Source of the DNA: an uncultured Desulfobulbaceae bacterium
Lineage (GTDB): Bacteria > Desulfobacterota > Desulfobulbia > Desulfobulbales > Desulfocapsaceae
Reading direction: 5' to 3'
Length of the DNA stretch: 46,613 bases
Assembly (NCBI GenBank): GCA_937132035.1
Contig: CAKZOA010000141.1
Coordinates: 1 to 46,613 of the forward strand
In this document: piece after piece, positions 32,825-42,055 of the stretch
Position numbering within the stretch: position 1 is the first letter of the stretch
Layout: every line of letters starts with the position of its first letter
Program-made: the position numbers and the translations under genes
Notes under the pieces: generated by a model
Told to the model about the DNA's origin: nothing
Databases searched by the model: none
Seen by the model: the letters and a program-made list of their open reading frames with translations, nothing else

Positions 32825-33178
32825 TTATCATCTTCCAATGGTGGTCCTTCCAGAAAAGAATGGAGAAAACAGACTACAATGAATCCAGCCGAAACGCCAA
32901 AAAAAAGAAAGTGTGAATAACCCGCAAAGAGATTATTATTGAATCATTGCCCAAAGCATATTACACACACGATGTGGTAAGTGCTGCTCGGCGGCGGTGA
33001 TGAAGATATGCACATCGACAGGAAGGCGCGTGCTTATCCGGGTTCAACCGTAAATGTATCGCACCGATGTATCGCAGCGCTGTTTTACACTGTAAACCAA
33101 GGTTTTTTTCTTCGGCAAAGTCATCACATGCCGTGGATACATACTCCTCACTCTCTGTTTGGCTTTCCAAAAGGTGTT
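32825..33178 (+). other. divergent intergenic region before folE2
   Basis: No gene is credible in these 354 bases. A hyphenated palindrome TTTACA-C-TGTAAA lies at 33084-33096, 83 bases upstream of folE2, and a direct repeat ATGTATCGCA lies just before it (near 33055-33075). These could be regulator sites. A Zur-box-like sequence, often found with folE2, was not clearly recognised. Confidence 0.35.
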
Positions 33179-33922
33179 ATGTCAGCTCATATTCAGGTCG
33201 TCGGCATTAAGGATATTCAGCTTCCCATCAAGGTCCGGGAGCGCAACGGCGGCCTGCAGAATACCGTAGCCACCATCACCTTGCGGGTGAACATGCCCGG
33301 CGGCCAGCGAAAAAGCTGCCTCAGTGTTTTCACCACCATCCTCAACGAGTACCTCGAAGACATTACCTATACCAACTTTTCCAAGATTCTCGAGGATGTA
33401 AAAAAGGCCTTGGATGCCAAAAGCGCCGAGTTGGAGATGAATTTTCCCTACTTCATCGAAAAAAAGGCGCCGGTCACCGAAACGAAAGGACTCATGGAAT
33501 ACAACTGTGCCTTCACCGGCACCTCGGGCGCCCAAAACGACTTCATCATTTCCGTCCGTGTTCCCGTTACCACCCTCTGTCCCTGTTCCAAGGAGATCAG
33601 CGAGGCAGGGGCCCATAACCAGCGGGCCGAGGTACATCTCAACGTCAAGTTCAAGAATTTCATCTGGGTCGAAGATCTCGTCGAAATGATCGAAAAGTCG
33701 GCTTCATGCGAACTCTATTCTCTGTTGAAAAGACCCGACGAAAAGTATGTAACCGAGCAGGCCTACAAGAACCCGATGTTCGTCGAGGACGTCGTTCGCA
33801 AGGTTGCCGTCTCTGCCTACGAACACCCAGATATCACCTGGTTCTCGGCAGGAGTGGAAAGCTTTGAGTCCATTCACAAGCATAGTGCCTACGCCTACGT
33901 CGACAGCAACGAAATGCGATGA
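33179..33922 (+). CDS. folE2: GTP cyclohydrolase FolE2 (type IB)
   Basis: The 247-residue enzyme opens the GTP ring to 7,8-dihydroneopterin triphosphate, the first step to folate and queuosine. FolE2 is the metal-flexible alternative to zinc-dependent FolE. The key segment VPVTTLCPCSKEISEAGAHN holds C134 and C136, one of which is the metal-binding cysteine, and YKNPMFVEDVVRKV carries the conserved glutamate. The start is set at 33179, with AAGGTG upstream; the open frame before it has no family similarity. In many bacteria folE2 is induced by zinc shortage. Confidence 0.93.
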   Translation: MSAHIQVVGIKDIQLPIKVRERNGGLQNTVATITLRVNMPGGQRKSCLSVFTTILNEYLEDITYTNFSKILEDVKKALDAKSAELEMNFPYFIEKKAPVTETKGLMEYNCAFTGTSGAQNDFIISVRVPVTTLCPCSKEISEAGAHNQRAEVHLNVKFKNFIWVEDLVEMIEKSASCELYSLLKRPDEKYVTEQAYKNPMFVEDVVRKVAVSAYEHPDITWFSAGVESFESIHKHSAYAYVDSNEMR

Positions 33923-34032
33923 CGGCCCCTGTCTTTTTCCCGCCTATTTAGACTGTTTCAGGCAACAGGCATACTGGCATCGTTGGCGGGAATTCCCACC
34001 CGGGGTCCCACCCGATCCATAGGCAGAAAAGA

Positions 34033-34581
34033 TCACCCTTTTTCGTTTCGTCTCTCCTGCATATCCATAGCCGCCCTGACCATGCGGTAGAGTTCTCGGA
34101 AATGCATCCTGTTGCGTGTACGCACATACTGATAGGCGCAGCGGCGCAGGTCGGCCTCGTCGAGTTCAGGCAGCTCCTGAAGAACTTCGCCGACCAGCTC
34201 GCCCGGGTAATCCGGTTCGAAGGGAATCTCCGCTCTACGGCATTCCTCCTGCAATTCCATGGCCTCGTTGATAAGGATATCCCGCATCCTCTCCGCCCGG
34301 TGCAGAATTCTATTATCCTTGAGCGACGAACCTTTTCTGGCGTCCATGTAGTTGTAGATCTCATCGAGTTCATACTGTCGCAGGACCTTGGCCAGATATT
34401 TGATCTGGCGCTTTTTGGCCCCGCCTTTGAGGCCACGACAGACGATGATCTCATCTCTGATGTCTTCCTGGTCCGGAAACGTCTTCAAATCGTTATCGCT
34501 CAACTCCGCCAGCTCAGCGGCAAGCTCTTCGACCTGCTTAAAGAGCCTTTTTCTCTCGGACTTGCTTATTTTCTCAATCAT
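34033..34581 (-). CDS. DarP/YjgA family ribosome-associated protein (DUF615)
   Basis: The 182-residue, highly charged helical protein starts with KISKSERKRLFKQVEELAAE and includes GGAKKRQIKYLAKVLRQ, both hallmarks of the YjgA family. In E. coli, DarP assists late assembly of the 50S subunit. The match is clear in the first 80 residues and weaker in the C-terminal half, which has an unusual GSSLKDNRILHRAERM stretch. The gene lies five bases after gpmI and is probably co-transcribed with it. Confidence 0.8.
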   Translation of the reverse strand: MIEKISKSERKRLFKQVEELAAELAELSDNDLKTFPDQEDIRDEIIVCRGLKGGAKKRQIKYLAKVLRQYELDEIYNYMDARKGSSLKDNRILHRAERMRDILINEAMELQEECRRAEIPFEPDYPGELVGEVLQELPELDEADLRRCAYQYVRTRNRMHFRELYRMVRAAMDMQERRNEKG

Positions 34582-34586
34582 GGGCG

Positions 34587-36209
34587 TCAGACCTTGCGGA
34601 TAAGCGATGGTTCATAATCACTGGGCGGGCCGTAACCCAAAAGGGTAATCAGGGTGGCGGCGACATTTGCCAGACCGGGAGCGTCAACGTCGGTTAGGGC
34701 GAACCGCTTGTCGCCGCCGTAATCGCAAACGACGAATGGCACCGGATTCTTGGTGTGGGCGACCATCGGTGATTTTTCATCATCTTTTTCCCTCCACATG
34801 CATTCGGCGTTACCGTGGTCGGCGGTCACCACGAGTATACCGCCCGCTTTCTTCACGGCTTTGACCAGCCTGGACAGACAAAGATCAACGGTCTCGACGG
34901 CTATCCGCACCGCAGCTTCAACACCGGTGTGGCCAACCATGTCTCCATTGGGAAAATTGAGGCGGAGAAAACGGTAGTCGCCGCTTTCAAGCGCTTCAAT
35001 GACGGTATCGGTGATTTCATCGGCCTTCATCCAGGGACGTTTGTCAAAATTGACAATGTCGGAGGGAATTTCAACAAACTTCTCGAGATTTTTATCGATA
35101 TAGCCGGATTTGTTGCCATTCCAGAAATAGGTAACATGGCCGTACTTCTGCGTCTCCGAAACGGCATAGGAGGTAATGCCGGCGGCACAGAGATACTCGC
35201 TGATGGTTCTGCCGATGACGGGAGGTTCGATGAGGTAATTCGCGGGGATCTTGGCGTCACCATCATATTCCATCATGCCGGCATAAAAAACATCGGGAAA
35301 GCGCTGGCGGTCGAACTTGGAAAAGTCTTCTTCCTCGAAGGCCCTGGAAAGCTCTATGGCTCTGTCGCCGCGAAAATTGAAGAAGACTACGGCATCACCG
35401 TCTTCAATCGTGCCGACCGGGCTGCCCTCTTCAGCGACAACGAAGCTGTCCATATACTGGTCAGTGGTATCGGGATTTTCTTCATAGTAGGTTGTAATGG
35501 CCTCAGTCGCCTTGGAAAACTGCCGCCCTTTGCCGAGTACATGGGCATCCCAGCCATTTTTCACTACACTCCAGTCGGCATTATACCTGTCCATGGTGGT
35601 AACCATCCTGCCGCCCCCTGAGGCAATACGATAGTCTTTCTCCGCCGAGGACAACGACTCCAGTTTTTTTTCCAGCGGTTTGAAATAGTCGAGAGCGCTT
35701 CGCTGGCCGACATCGCGGCCATCGAGCAGACCATGGACTCGAACCCTGGCGAAGCCTTCCTCGGCACAGCGCTCAAGCAAGGCGTAGAGGTGATCTATAT
35801 GGCTATGCACCTTGCCGTCTGAAACCAGACCGATAAAATGAACCGTACCACCATCCTCGGCCCGTTCCTCCACCTTTTGCCAGGCGTCGCCTAAAAAAAT
35901 ATCGCCGCTGGCAATGGCTTCGTTGACCAGCTTGGCGCCCTGAAAGATGATTCGCCCGGCTCCGAGAGCATTATGACCGACTTCAGAGTTGCCCATGTCA
36001 TCTTCGCTGGGGAGTCCCACCGCTGGGCCGTGTGCCTTGAGCCGCACCTGCAGCCGTTCCTTGAGCAGCCCATCCAGCACCGGGGTGTAGGAAACATGGA
36101 CACCGTTGTTTGCACTTTCGGCACCAATGCCTATACCGTCCATGACCACCAACACCAGCGGCGAGGCTATTTCCGCACCGGGTAATGATTTCAACGTCAA
36201 TTCTGTCAT
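34587..36209 (-). CDS. gpmI: 2,3-bisphosphoglycerate-independent phosphoglycerate mutase
   Basis: The 540-residue glycolytic enzyme interconverts 3- and 2-phosphoglycerate using a phosphoserine intermediate. The nucleophile serine is in EDDMGNSEVGHNALGAG, and the metal sites are in VVMDGIGIG, HFIGLVSDGKVHSHIDH and VVTADHGNAECM. Most bacterial GpmI proteins are about 510 residues; this length and sequences such as GRIIFQGAKLVNEAI resemble the longer form of plants, kinetoplastids and some bacteria. AAGGAG upstream of the ATG at 36209 supports that start over an earlier one. Confidence 0.95.
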   Translation of the reverse strand: MTELTLKSLPGAEIASPLVLVVMDGIGIGAESANNGVHVSYTPVLDGLLKERLQVRLKAHGPAVGLPSEDDMGNSEVGHNALGAGRIIFQGAKLVNEAIASGDIFLGDAWQKVEERAEDGGTVHFIGLVSDGKVHSHIDHLYALLERCAEEGFARVRVHGLLDGRDVGQRSALDYFKPLEKKLESLSSAEKDYRIASGGGRMVTTMDRYNADWSVVKNGWDAHVLGKGRQFSKATEAITTYYEENPDTTDQYMDSFVVAEEGSPVGTIEDGDAVVFFNFRGDRAIELSRAFEEEDFSKFDRQRFPDVFYAGMMEYDGDAKIPANYLIEPPVIGRTISEYLCAAGITSYAVSETQKYGHVTYFWNGNKSGYIDKNLEKFVEIPSDIVNFDKRPWMKADEITDTVIEALESGDYRFLRLNFPNGDMVGHTGVEAAVRIAVETVDLCLSRLVKAVKKAGGILVVTADHGNAECMWREKDDEKSPMVAHTKNPVPFVVCDYGGDKRFALTDVDAPGLANVAATLITLLGYGPPSDYEPSLIRKV

Positions 36210-36449
36210 TTGCACTCCTTTGTGGTTATTCTCACACCGACAAATACTCCGGCTTAATAGTGTCAAATCAATTTTTTTTGCTATTTACAGGCGAATATCT
36301 TAGAATATGCATTGATAATTATCCAAAGAATATAAACTATTTCCGAAAGGTAGTATATGCAAGATTCAATGAACGTTTTCATGCGTTTTTTTTCACCGGC
36401 AGACAGCGCTGTGTCAGTGGATTATCACCGATGAATTGTGGAGACAACA

Positions 36450-37067
36450 ATGCCGCAGACCGCTAGTCGACACACCGTCATGCTCACTGTTCTCCACGCA
36501 GAAATGAGTCGGCTCACCAGCCTTCTGCAGTCAGGAATCTGTTTGAAGAGCAGCATCGGTATGGCGGTGGGCCTTTTCCTTACCGATCTGCCAGGCTTTG
36601 ATCAGAACTATCTGAATGAAAAGGTTCAGACCATATTCCTCGACGGCAGCGCAATCGACGACCTGCAGCGCCCTTTGTCCAGACCCCGTCACGTGCTGGC
36701 GCTTTCCGCCGCGATGCCCGGCCTGGCGGGCGCCATTTTCCGGAAAAACAGTCTCTGCGCCGCCCTGCGAACCCGCGCGCCCTCCTCAACCGTTGCGGAC
36801 GAAGGCAGTGGAGATACCGTCGTACAACTCAAATTATTCAATACCATCGCCAGAGAAAAAGGCGAGGCCCTACTCAGAGGCGGTGGTGTCTTTACAGGAG
36901 CCGCTCTCCTGCGATTTTTTGGGGATCATTCCTCTGTACTGCAAAGAGCACTGGGCGCCAGATATGACGGCAGCGATTTCCAGCCGCTGCAGCTGCACAC
37001 TTCAATCCGTGCCGACAGTGATTATTTTCTCACCATCACTACACCGGAAACGGAGAAATCGCCATGA
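36450..37067 (+). CDS. unassigned first gene of the tungstopterin-enzyme operon
   Basis: The 205-residue product has no family I can name. A central segment VQTIFLDGSAIDDLQRPL is followed by VLALSAAMPGLAGAIFRK, and the C-terminal half is compact and strand-rich, ending YFLTITTPETEKSP. No signal peptide or clear membrane segment is visible. The ATG at 36450 has GGAG six bases upstream, better than a GTG four codons earlier. It overlaps moeA by four bases (ATGA), so it is translationally coupled to cofactor genes. An accessory role in metal-pterin handling or aldehyde oxidoreductase maturation is inferred only from this position. Confidence 0.75.
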   Translation: MPQTASRHTVMLTVLHAEMSRLTSLLQSGICLKSSIGMAVGLFLTDLPGFDQNYLNEKVQTIFLDGSAIDDLQRPLSRPRHVLALSAAMPGLAGAIFRKNSLCAALRTRAPSSTVADEGSGDTVVQLKLFNTIAREKGEALLRGGGVFTGAALLRFFGDHSSVLQRALGARYDGSDFQPLQLHTSIRADSDYFLTITTPETEKSP

Positions 37068-38344
37068 CGCCAGCACATTCGAAAGAAACCCGCGATATGC
37101 TCGGCCGCAAGGGCCTGATGGCCGTCGGCCAGGCCAGGGAGTTGCTCCTTGAACGTCTGCAGTACACAGTCGATTCGGAGACACTGCCGCTTGATGAGGC
37201 TTTGGGACGCATTACCGCTATCGATATTTGCGCCCCGGAAGATCTTCCGGCCCATCCCCGTTCGACCATGGATGGGTATGCAGTCATCGCCGCCGATACC
37301 TTCGGCGCCTCGGAATCTATGCCCTGCTATCTCGATGTCACCGGTGAAGTTGTCATGGGCGAAATACCCGACCAGACCGTTCATCGAGGTACCTGTCTGC
37401 GTATCGCCACCGGCGGTCTCTTGCCCGAAGGCGCTGACAGCGTCGTTATGTTCGAACACAGCGTACCCGTGGATGCCACGCTCGTCGAGATAGTCAAAGG
37501 CGTCGGTGCCGGCAGCAATGTCATCGGTAGAGGCGACGACATAGAAAGGGGCCAGGTCGCCGTGAGTGCCGGTCGGTCTCTCCGCCCCCAGGAGCTTGGT
37601 CTTTTGGCAGGCCTGGGTCTCAAGGAGATAGCCGTCCGCAGAAAGCCTCGATTCGGCATAGTCTCAACCGGTGATGAAATCGTTGCCTACGGCACGACGC
37701 CTCCCCCGGGAAAGATACGCAATATAAACACCATCACCCTGGCAAGCCAGGCCAGAAAGCTGGGGGCCGAGGTGCGCGACTACGGAATCGTCGCCGACAC
37801 CGTCGAGAGCTTTTTTCCGGCACTCAAAAAGGCGGTGAGCGAAAATGATCTGGTGGTCTTCTCCGGCGGCAGTTCTGTGGGAGCCAGAGATCTCGGAGAG
37901 CAGGCCGTCGATACACTTGGCAGCCCCGGCATCCTCGTCCATGGTGTAGCCCTCAGGCCGGGAAAACCCATACTCATTGGGCTGCACGACAACACCCCTG
38001 TTTTCGGCCTGCCGGGACACCCGGTTTCGGCCATGGTCTGTTTCGATCTTTTCGTCGGCCCGGCCCTTGAAAAGATCGCCGGCATTCGAACAGAGGCATT
38101 GCCGCTTTCACCCTACATAGACGCCCTGCTGGCCCGCAATGTTCCCTCGGCAGCCGGCAGACAGGATATCATCCGCGTACGACTCGACCACAACAGCGCC
38201 GCCGGCCAGATCAGGGCATTTCCTGTTCTCGGTAAATCCGGCGCCATATCCACGCTTTCCAGAGCCCATGGCTATATTATAGTCGATGAGGACCTGCAGG
38301 GCGTAAGCGAAAATTCCCAGGTAAAGGTGTATCTGTATCAATGA
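37064..38344 (+). CDS. moeA: MoeA-family metal insertase for pterin cofactor
   Basis: The 426-residue protein has the four-domain MoeA layout: an N-terminal helical region with PLDEALGRITAIDI, HPRSTMDGYAVIAADT, the molybdopterin-binding domain III with FGIVSTGDEIV and VVFSGGSSVGARDL, and the C-terminal barrel. MoeA inserts molybdate or tungstate into adenylated molybdopterin. Two MoeA genes beside an aldehyde ferredoxin oxidoreductase are commonly associated with tungsten use. It overlaps the next gene by four bases. Confidence 0.93.
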   Translation: MTPAHSKETRDMLGRKGLMAVGQARELLLERLQYTVDSETLPLDEALGRITAIDICAPEDLPAHPRSTMDGYAVIAADTFGASESMPCYLDVTGEVVMGEIPDQTVHRGTCLRIATGGLLPEGADSVVMFEHSVPVDATLVEIVKGVGAGSNVIGRGDDIERGQVAVSAGRSLRPQELGLLAGLGLKEIAVRRKPRFGIVSTGDEIVAYGTTPPPGKIRNINTITLASQARKLGAEVRDYGIVADTVESFFPALKKAVSENDLVVFSGGSSVGARDLGEQAVDTLGSPGILVHGVALRPGKPILIGLHDNTPVFGLPGHPVSAMVCFDLFVGPALEKIAGIRTEALPLSPYIDALLARNVPSAAGRQDIIRVRLDHNSAAGQIRAFPVLGKSGAISTLSRAHGYIIVDEDLQGVSENSQVKVYLYQ

Positions 38345-40266
38345 GCGTAAAAAATATCTATGTCAGCAATACCCCGCTGCCCAAAGCCAAACAGTTATGG
38401 CATGCAGCACTGAAAGAGCACGGTTTCAGTCACGGTGCGCGTACCGAGACCATTAAGGTCGACGACAGTCTTGGCAGGCTGACGGCGGTAGCGGTCATGG
38501 CCGGGAACTCGTCTCCTTCCTACAATGCCGCCGCCATGGACGGCATTGCCGTCCGTTTTCTTCAGCTCGCCTCCGCAAGTGAAGCACATCCGGTGGTACT
38601 GCAGAAAGAAGACTATGCAGCGGTAAACACAGGGAACGCCCTGCCGGCCGGCTTCGATGCCGTGGTCATGATTGAAGATGTACACATGCTGGACGGCGAC
38701 AAAACGGAACTCACCGCTCCGGCGACACCCTGGCAGCATGTACGTACCATCGGCGAGGATATCGTTGCCACCGAGTTGATCCTTCCCGAAGGCCATCGCA
38801 TCAGGCCGATCGACCAGGGTGCCATGCTCGCCGGCGGCGTCACCGAAGTCGAAGTCCGCTGTCCCCCACAGGCGATGGTTATCCCCACCGGCAGCGAACT
38901 CATCCAGCCAGGGGAAAGCGGGCGCCCCGGACAGATTATCGAATTCAACAGCCGCATCCTCCGAGGCTACCTGCAGAGCTGGGGTGCGCAGGCCGAAACC
39001 AGCCTGCCTGTAAAAGACGATCCCGAATCCCTTAAACAGGCGATCTCCACCGCTGTAGCCGATTATGACCTGGTCATTCTCAATGCCGGCGCCTCCGCCG
39101 GCACCAAGGACTTCACCTCCTCGGTACTGGCGGAACTCGGTGAGGTAGTAGTTCATGGGGTTGCCATAAAACCTGGTAAACCTGTCATTTTGGCTGTTGT
39201 CGACCATACACCTGTGATTGGCCTTCCCGGCTATCCTGTTTCCGCTGTGCTGACCATGCGCCTGTTCGTCGAGGAAATGATAGACGATTATCTGGGCATC
39301 GAGTCTCCCCCCCCCAGGATCATCGAGGCATTGATGTCGCGGCCGGTGTATTCGGCCATGGGCGTCGACCAGTTTGTCAGGGCCACCCTTGGTCGCGTCG
39401 GCGCCAATCTGATGTGTACTCCCTCAGGCAAAGGGGCTGGAGCCGTCATGTCGCTTGTCAGAGGCGACGGCATACTGACCATTCCGGCCGGCAGCGAAGG
39501 CGTCGGCGCCGGCGAGCGGGTGCAGGTGGAGCTGCTCCGGGACCCTTCTGAAATAGAGTCCACCCTGGTAGTGATCGGCAGCCACGACAATGTACTCGAC
39601 CTCATTGCAAATCAGCTGCACAAGAATCGTCCCTCGGTACGCCTGTCCTCTGCTCATGTCGGTTCCATGGGCGGCATCATGGCTATCCGCAGGGGGGAAG
39701 CACATATCGCTGGCTGCCATCTGCTCGACGAACAGACAGGAGAGTATAATGTTTCCTTTATCCAGCGGCTGCTGGCTGGTAAAGCCTTGAAACTGGTTAA
39801 TCTCTGCTACCGTGAGCAGGGTTTCATTGTCAAAAAAGCAAACCCGAAGAATATACATTCTTTCAGAGACATCGCCGACCATGGACTGACCTTCATCAAC
39901 CGCCAGGGCGGCGCCGGCACCAGGCTGCTTACCGATAAGATTCTCAAGGAAGAAGGCGTGCAGCCTTCATCTCTTTACGGCTACGACCATGAGGAATATA
40001 CCCATATGTCCGTAGCGGCGGCGGTGGCCTCAGGCAGCGTCGATGCCGGCATGGGCATCCGGGCCGCGGCCGTGGCTCTCGACCTCGACTTCGTCGCCGT
40101 TGCCGAGGAACGGTATGACCTCATCATCCCCACTGATTTTTACGGCGATGACAAAATAACCGCCCTGCTCAAACTTATTGGCGACGACAGTGATTTCCAT
40201 AACCGAATTACCGCTCTTGGAGGCTACGACCTCCGGGACTGCGGCAGTATCGTCTATGAACAGTAA
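38341..40266 (+). CDS. MoeA fused to a periplasmic-binding-protein-like domain
   Basis: In this 641-residue protein residues 1-405 are a second MoeA (NAAAMDGIAV, IPTGSELIQPGE, LVILNAGASAGTKDF, VIGLPGYPVSAVL). Residues about 415-641 form a PBP-like domain (TLVVIGSHDNVLDLIANQL, GSMGGIMAIRRGEAHIAGCH, FINRQGGAGTRLLTDKIL). This fusion is known in anaerobes. The added domain resembles the ligand-binding part of molybdate-type regulators and may choose tungstate over molybdate, or bind the oxyanion or the cofactor. That is an inference. The GGASAG loop in domain III (NAGASAGTKD) differs from the usual GGVSVG. Confidence 0.9.
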   Translation: MSVKNIYVSNTPLPKAKQLWHAALKEHGFSHGARTETIKVDDSLGRLTAVAVMAGNSSPSYNAAAMDGIAVRFLQLASASEAHPVVLQKEDYAAVNTGNALPAGFDAVVMIEDVHMLDGDKTELTAPATPWQHVRTIGEDIVATELILPEGHRIRPIDQGAMLAGGVTEVEVRCPPQAMVIPTGSELIQPGESGRPGQIIEFNSRILRGYLQSWGAQAETSLPVKDDPESLKQAISTAVADYDLVILNAGASAGTKDFTSSVLAELGEVVVHGVAIKPGKPVILAVVDHTPVIGLPGYPVSAVLTMRLFVEEMIDDYLGIESPPPRIIEALMSRPVYSAMGVDQFVRATLGRVGANLMCTPSGKGAGAVMSLVRGDGILTIPAGSEGVGAGERVQVELLRDPSEIESTLVVIGSHDNVLDLIANQLHKNRPSVRLSSAHVGSMGGIMAIRRGEAHIAGCHLLDEQTGEYNVSFIQRLLAGKALKLVNLCYREQGFIVKKANPKNIHSFRDIADHGLTFINRQGGAGTRLLTDKILKEEGVQPSSLYGYDHEEYTHMSVAAAVASGSVDAGMGIRAAAVALDLDFVAVAEERYDLIIPTDFYGDDKITALLKLIGDDSDFHNRITALGGYDLRDCGSIVYEQ

Positions 40267-40327
40267 CCATGTACTTTCAGGATGGTCTACCAAACGAAAC
40301 TCAGAACCTACATGAGGAGAACAAAAA

Positions 40328-42055
40328 ATGACTGACAAGATTTTTCGCATAAACATGACGGATTTGACCACAGCGATCGAAGACGTGCCCGAAGGCTGGG
40401 CTGCTCACGGCGGCCGGGGCTTAACCTCAACCGTCGTTGCCGCCGAGGTACCACCGCTTTGCCACCCGCTGGGACCGAACAATAAACTGGTTATCGCCCC
40501 CGGCCTGCTCTCCGGAACTGCAGCCGCCAACTCCGGACGTATCTCGATAGGCGCCAAAAGCCCGCTGACCGGTACCATCAAGGAATCCAATGCCGGTGGA
40601 ACAGCGGCCCAACTGCTGGCGCGCTGCCACTGCAAGGCCATCATCATAGAGGGCCAGCCCCAGGCAGGAAAGTGGTACAACATATCCATCTCTCCGGGGG
40701 CGGTCTCCATCAACGAGGAAACCGAAACCATCGGTAAAGGCAATTTCGCCACGGCGGAAATACTCAAAAACCGATTCGAAGGCAAACCGGGCTTCATTGC
40801 CATCGGTCCAGCCGGCGAGATGAAAATGTCGGCTGCCAACATTTCCGTCAAAGACCCTGATTTTCGAATGCGCAGCGCCGGTCGCGGCGGCCTCGGTGCA
40901 GTCATGGGTTCCAAGGGCGTTAAATTCATCTCCATCGATCCTCAGGACGGCAAGGTTGAAATCGCCGAGCCCGAAGCCTTCAAAGAGGCTAATCGGGTTT
41001 TCGTCAAGGCCCTTGCCAATCATCCCATCAGCCAGGGTCTGGGCCAGTACGGCACCAACGTTTTGGTGAATATCATCAACGAATCCGGAGGTCTTCCCAC
41101 CAAGAACTTCACCCTCGGCCAGTTCGAAGGCCATGAGAAGATATCGGGTGAGACAATGTATGAGAGAATCCAGGAACGCGGCGGCAAGCCCAAGCATGGT
41201 TGCCATCCGGGATGTGTCATCCAGTGTTCCCAGATCTACAACGACGCCAACAATCAATACAAGACTTCCGGCTTTGAATATGAATCTATCTGGGCCATGG
41301 GTGCCGACTGCTGCGTCGACGACCTCGATCAGATTGCCGAGGCCGACAGTATCATGGATGATCTGGGAATCGACTCCATTGAAACATCAGTTGCGATGGG
41401 TGTTGCCATGGAGGCCGGCGTACTTGAGTTCGGTGATGGTGAGGGCATATGCAGAATTCTGCGCGATGAAGTCGGTAAGGGTACCGGCATGGGACGCCTC
41501 ATCGGCGGGGGTGCGGGCATGGTGGGCCAGATCTATGGCGTTGCCAGAGTGCCAGTTGTTAAAAACCAGGCGATCCCCGCCTACGATCCCCGGGCCATCA
41601 AGGGCATCGGCATCACCTACGCAACTTCAACCATGGGTGCCGACCACACCATGGGCTACTCCATCGCCACCAATATCCTCAACGTCGGTGGCTCGGTCGA
41701 CCCTCTCTCCAAGGAAGGCCAGGTGGAACTTTCCAGAAACCTGCAGATCGCCACGGCTGCCATCGACTCCACCGGCATGTGCCTTTTTATCGCTTTCGCC
41801 GCCCTCGACGACGAAACCTGCCTGCCGGCCCTGATCGACCTGATCAACGCCAGGTTCGGCCTGAAGCTCACCGGCGACGACGTCGTCAACCTCGGAAAAT
41901 ACATTCTGAAGACCGAAAAGGCCTTCAATGAAGCCGCCGGTTTCAGCAAGCAAGACGACAGACTGCCTGAGTTTTTCTCCATTGAGAAACTCCCTCCGCA
42001 CAATGTGGTCTGGGATTTCAGCGGTGAGGAGATCGACAGTTTCTGGGACTTCTAA
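40328..42055 (+). CDS. aor: aldehyde ferredoxin oxidoreductase (tungsten-type)
   Basis: The 575-residue protein belongs to the AOR family, which oxidises aldehydes to acids (or the reverse) with a bis-tungstopterin and one [4Fe-4S] cluster, passing electrons to ferredoxin. N-terminal motifs are HGGRGLTSTVVAAEVPP and GLLSGTAAANSGR. Cluster ligands are C292, C296 and C300 in HGCHPGCVIQC, with the distant C485 in STGMCLF. The first spacing is CX3CX3C, not the CX2CX3C of Pyrococcus AOR. GAGGAG upstream supports the start. It follows the two moeA genes and overlaps the moaD start by one base. Confidence 0.93.
   Translation: MTDKIFRINMTDLTTAIEDVPEGWAAHGGRGLTSTVVAAEVPPLCHPLGPNNKLVIAPGLLSGTAAANSGRISIGAKSPLTGTIKESNAGGTAAQLLARCHCKAIIIEGQPQAGKWYNISISPGAVSINEETETIGKGNFATAEILKNRFEGKPGFIAIGPAGEMKMSAANISVKDPDFRMRSAGRGGLGAVMGSKGVKFISIDPQDGKVEIAEPEAFKEANRVFVKALANHPISQGLGQYGTNVLVNIINESGGLPTKNFTLGQFEGHEKISGETMYERIQERGGKPKHGCHPGCVIQCSQIYNDANNQYKTSGFEYESIWAMGADCCVDDLDQIAEADSIMDDLGIDSIETSVAMGVAMEAGVLEFGDGEGICRILRDEVGKGTGMGRLIGGGAGMVGQIYGVARVPVVKNQAIPAYDPRAIKGIGITYATSTMGADHTMGYSIATNILNVGGSVDPLSKEGQVELSRNLQIATAAIDSTGMCLFIAFAALDDETCLPALIDLINARFGLKLTGDDVVNLGKYILKTEKAFNEAAGFSKQDDRLPEFFSIEKLPPHNVVWDFSGEEIDSFWDF

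Noticed and set aside
32981-33178. Extension of folE2 by 66 codons to an upstream start.
   Set aside because: The added residues are not family-like, and a ribosome binding site precedes the ATG at 33179.
33938-34000. TTCCCGCC and GGCGGGAA between folE2 and darP as a terminator.
   Set aside because: The arms are separated by nearly 40 bases and no T-run follows; a stable terminator is not convincing.
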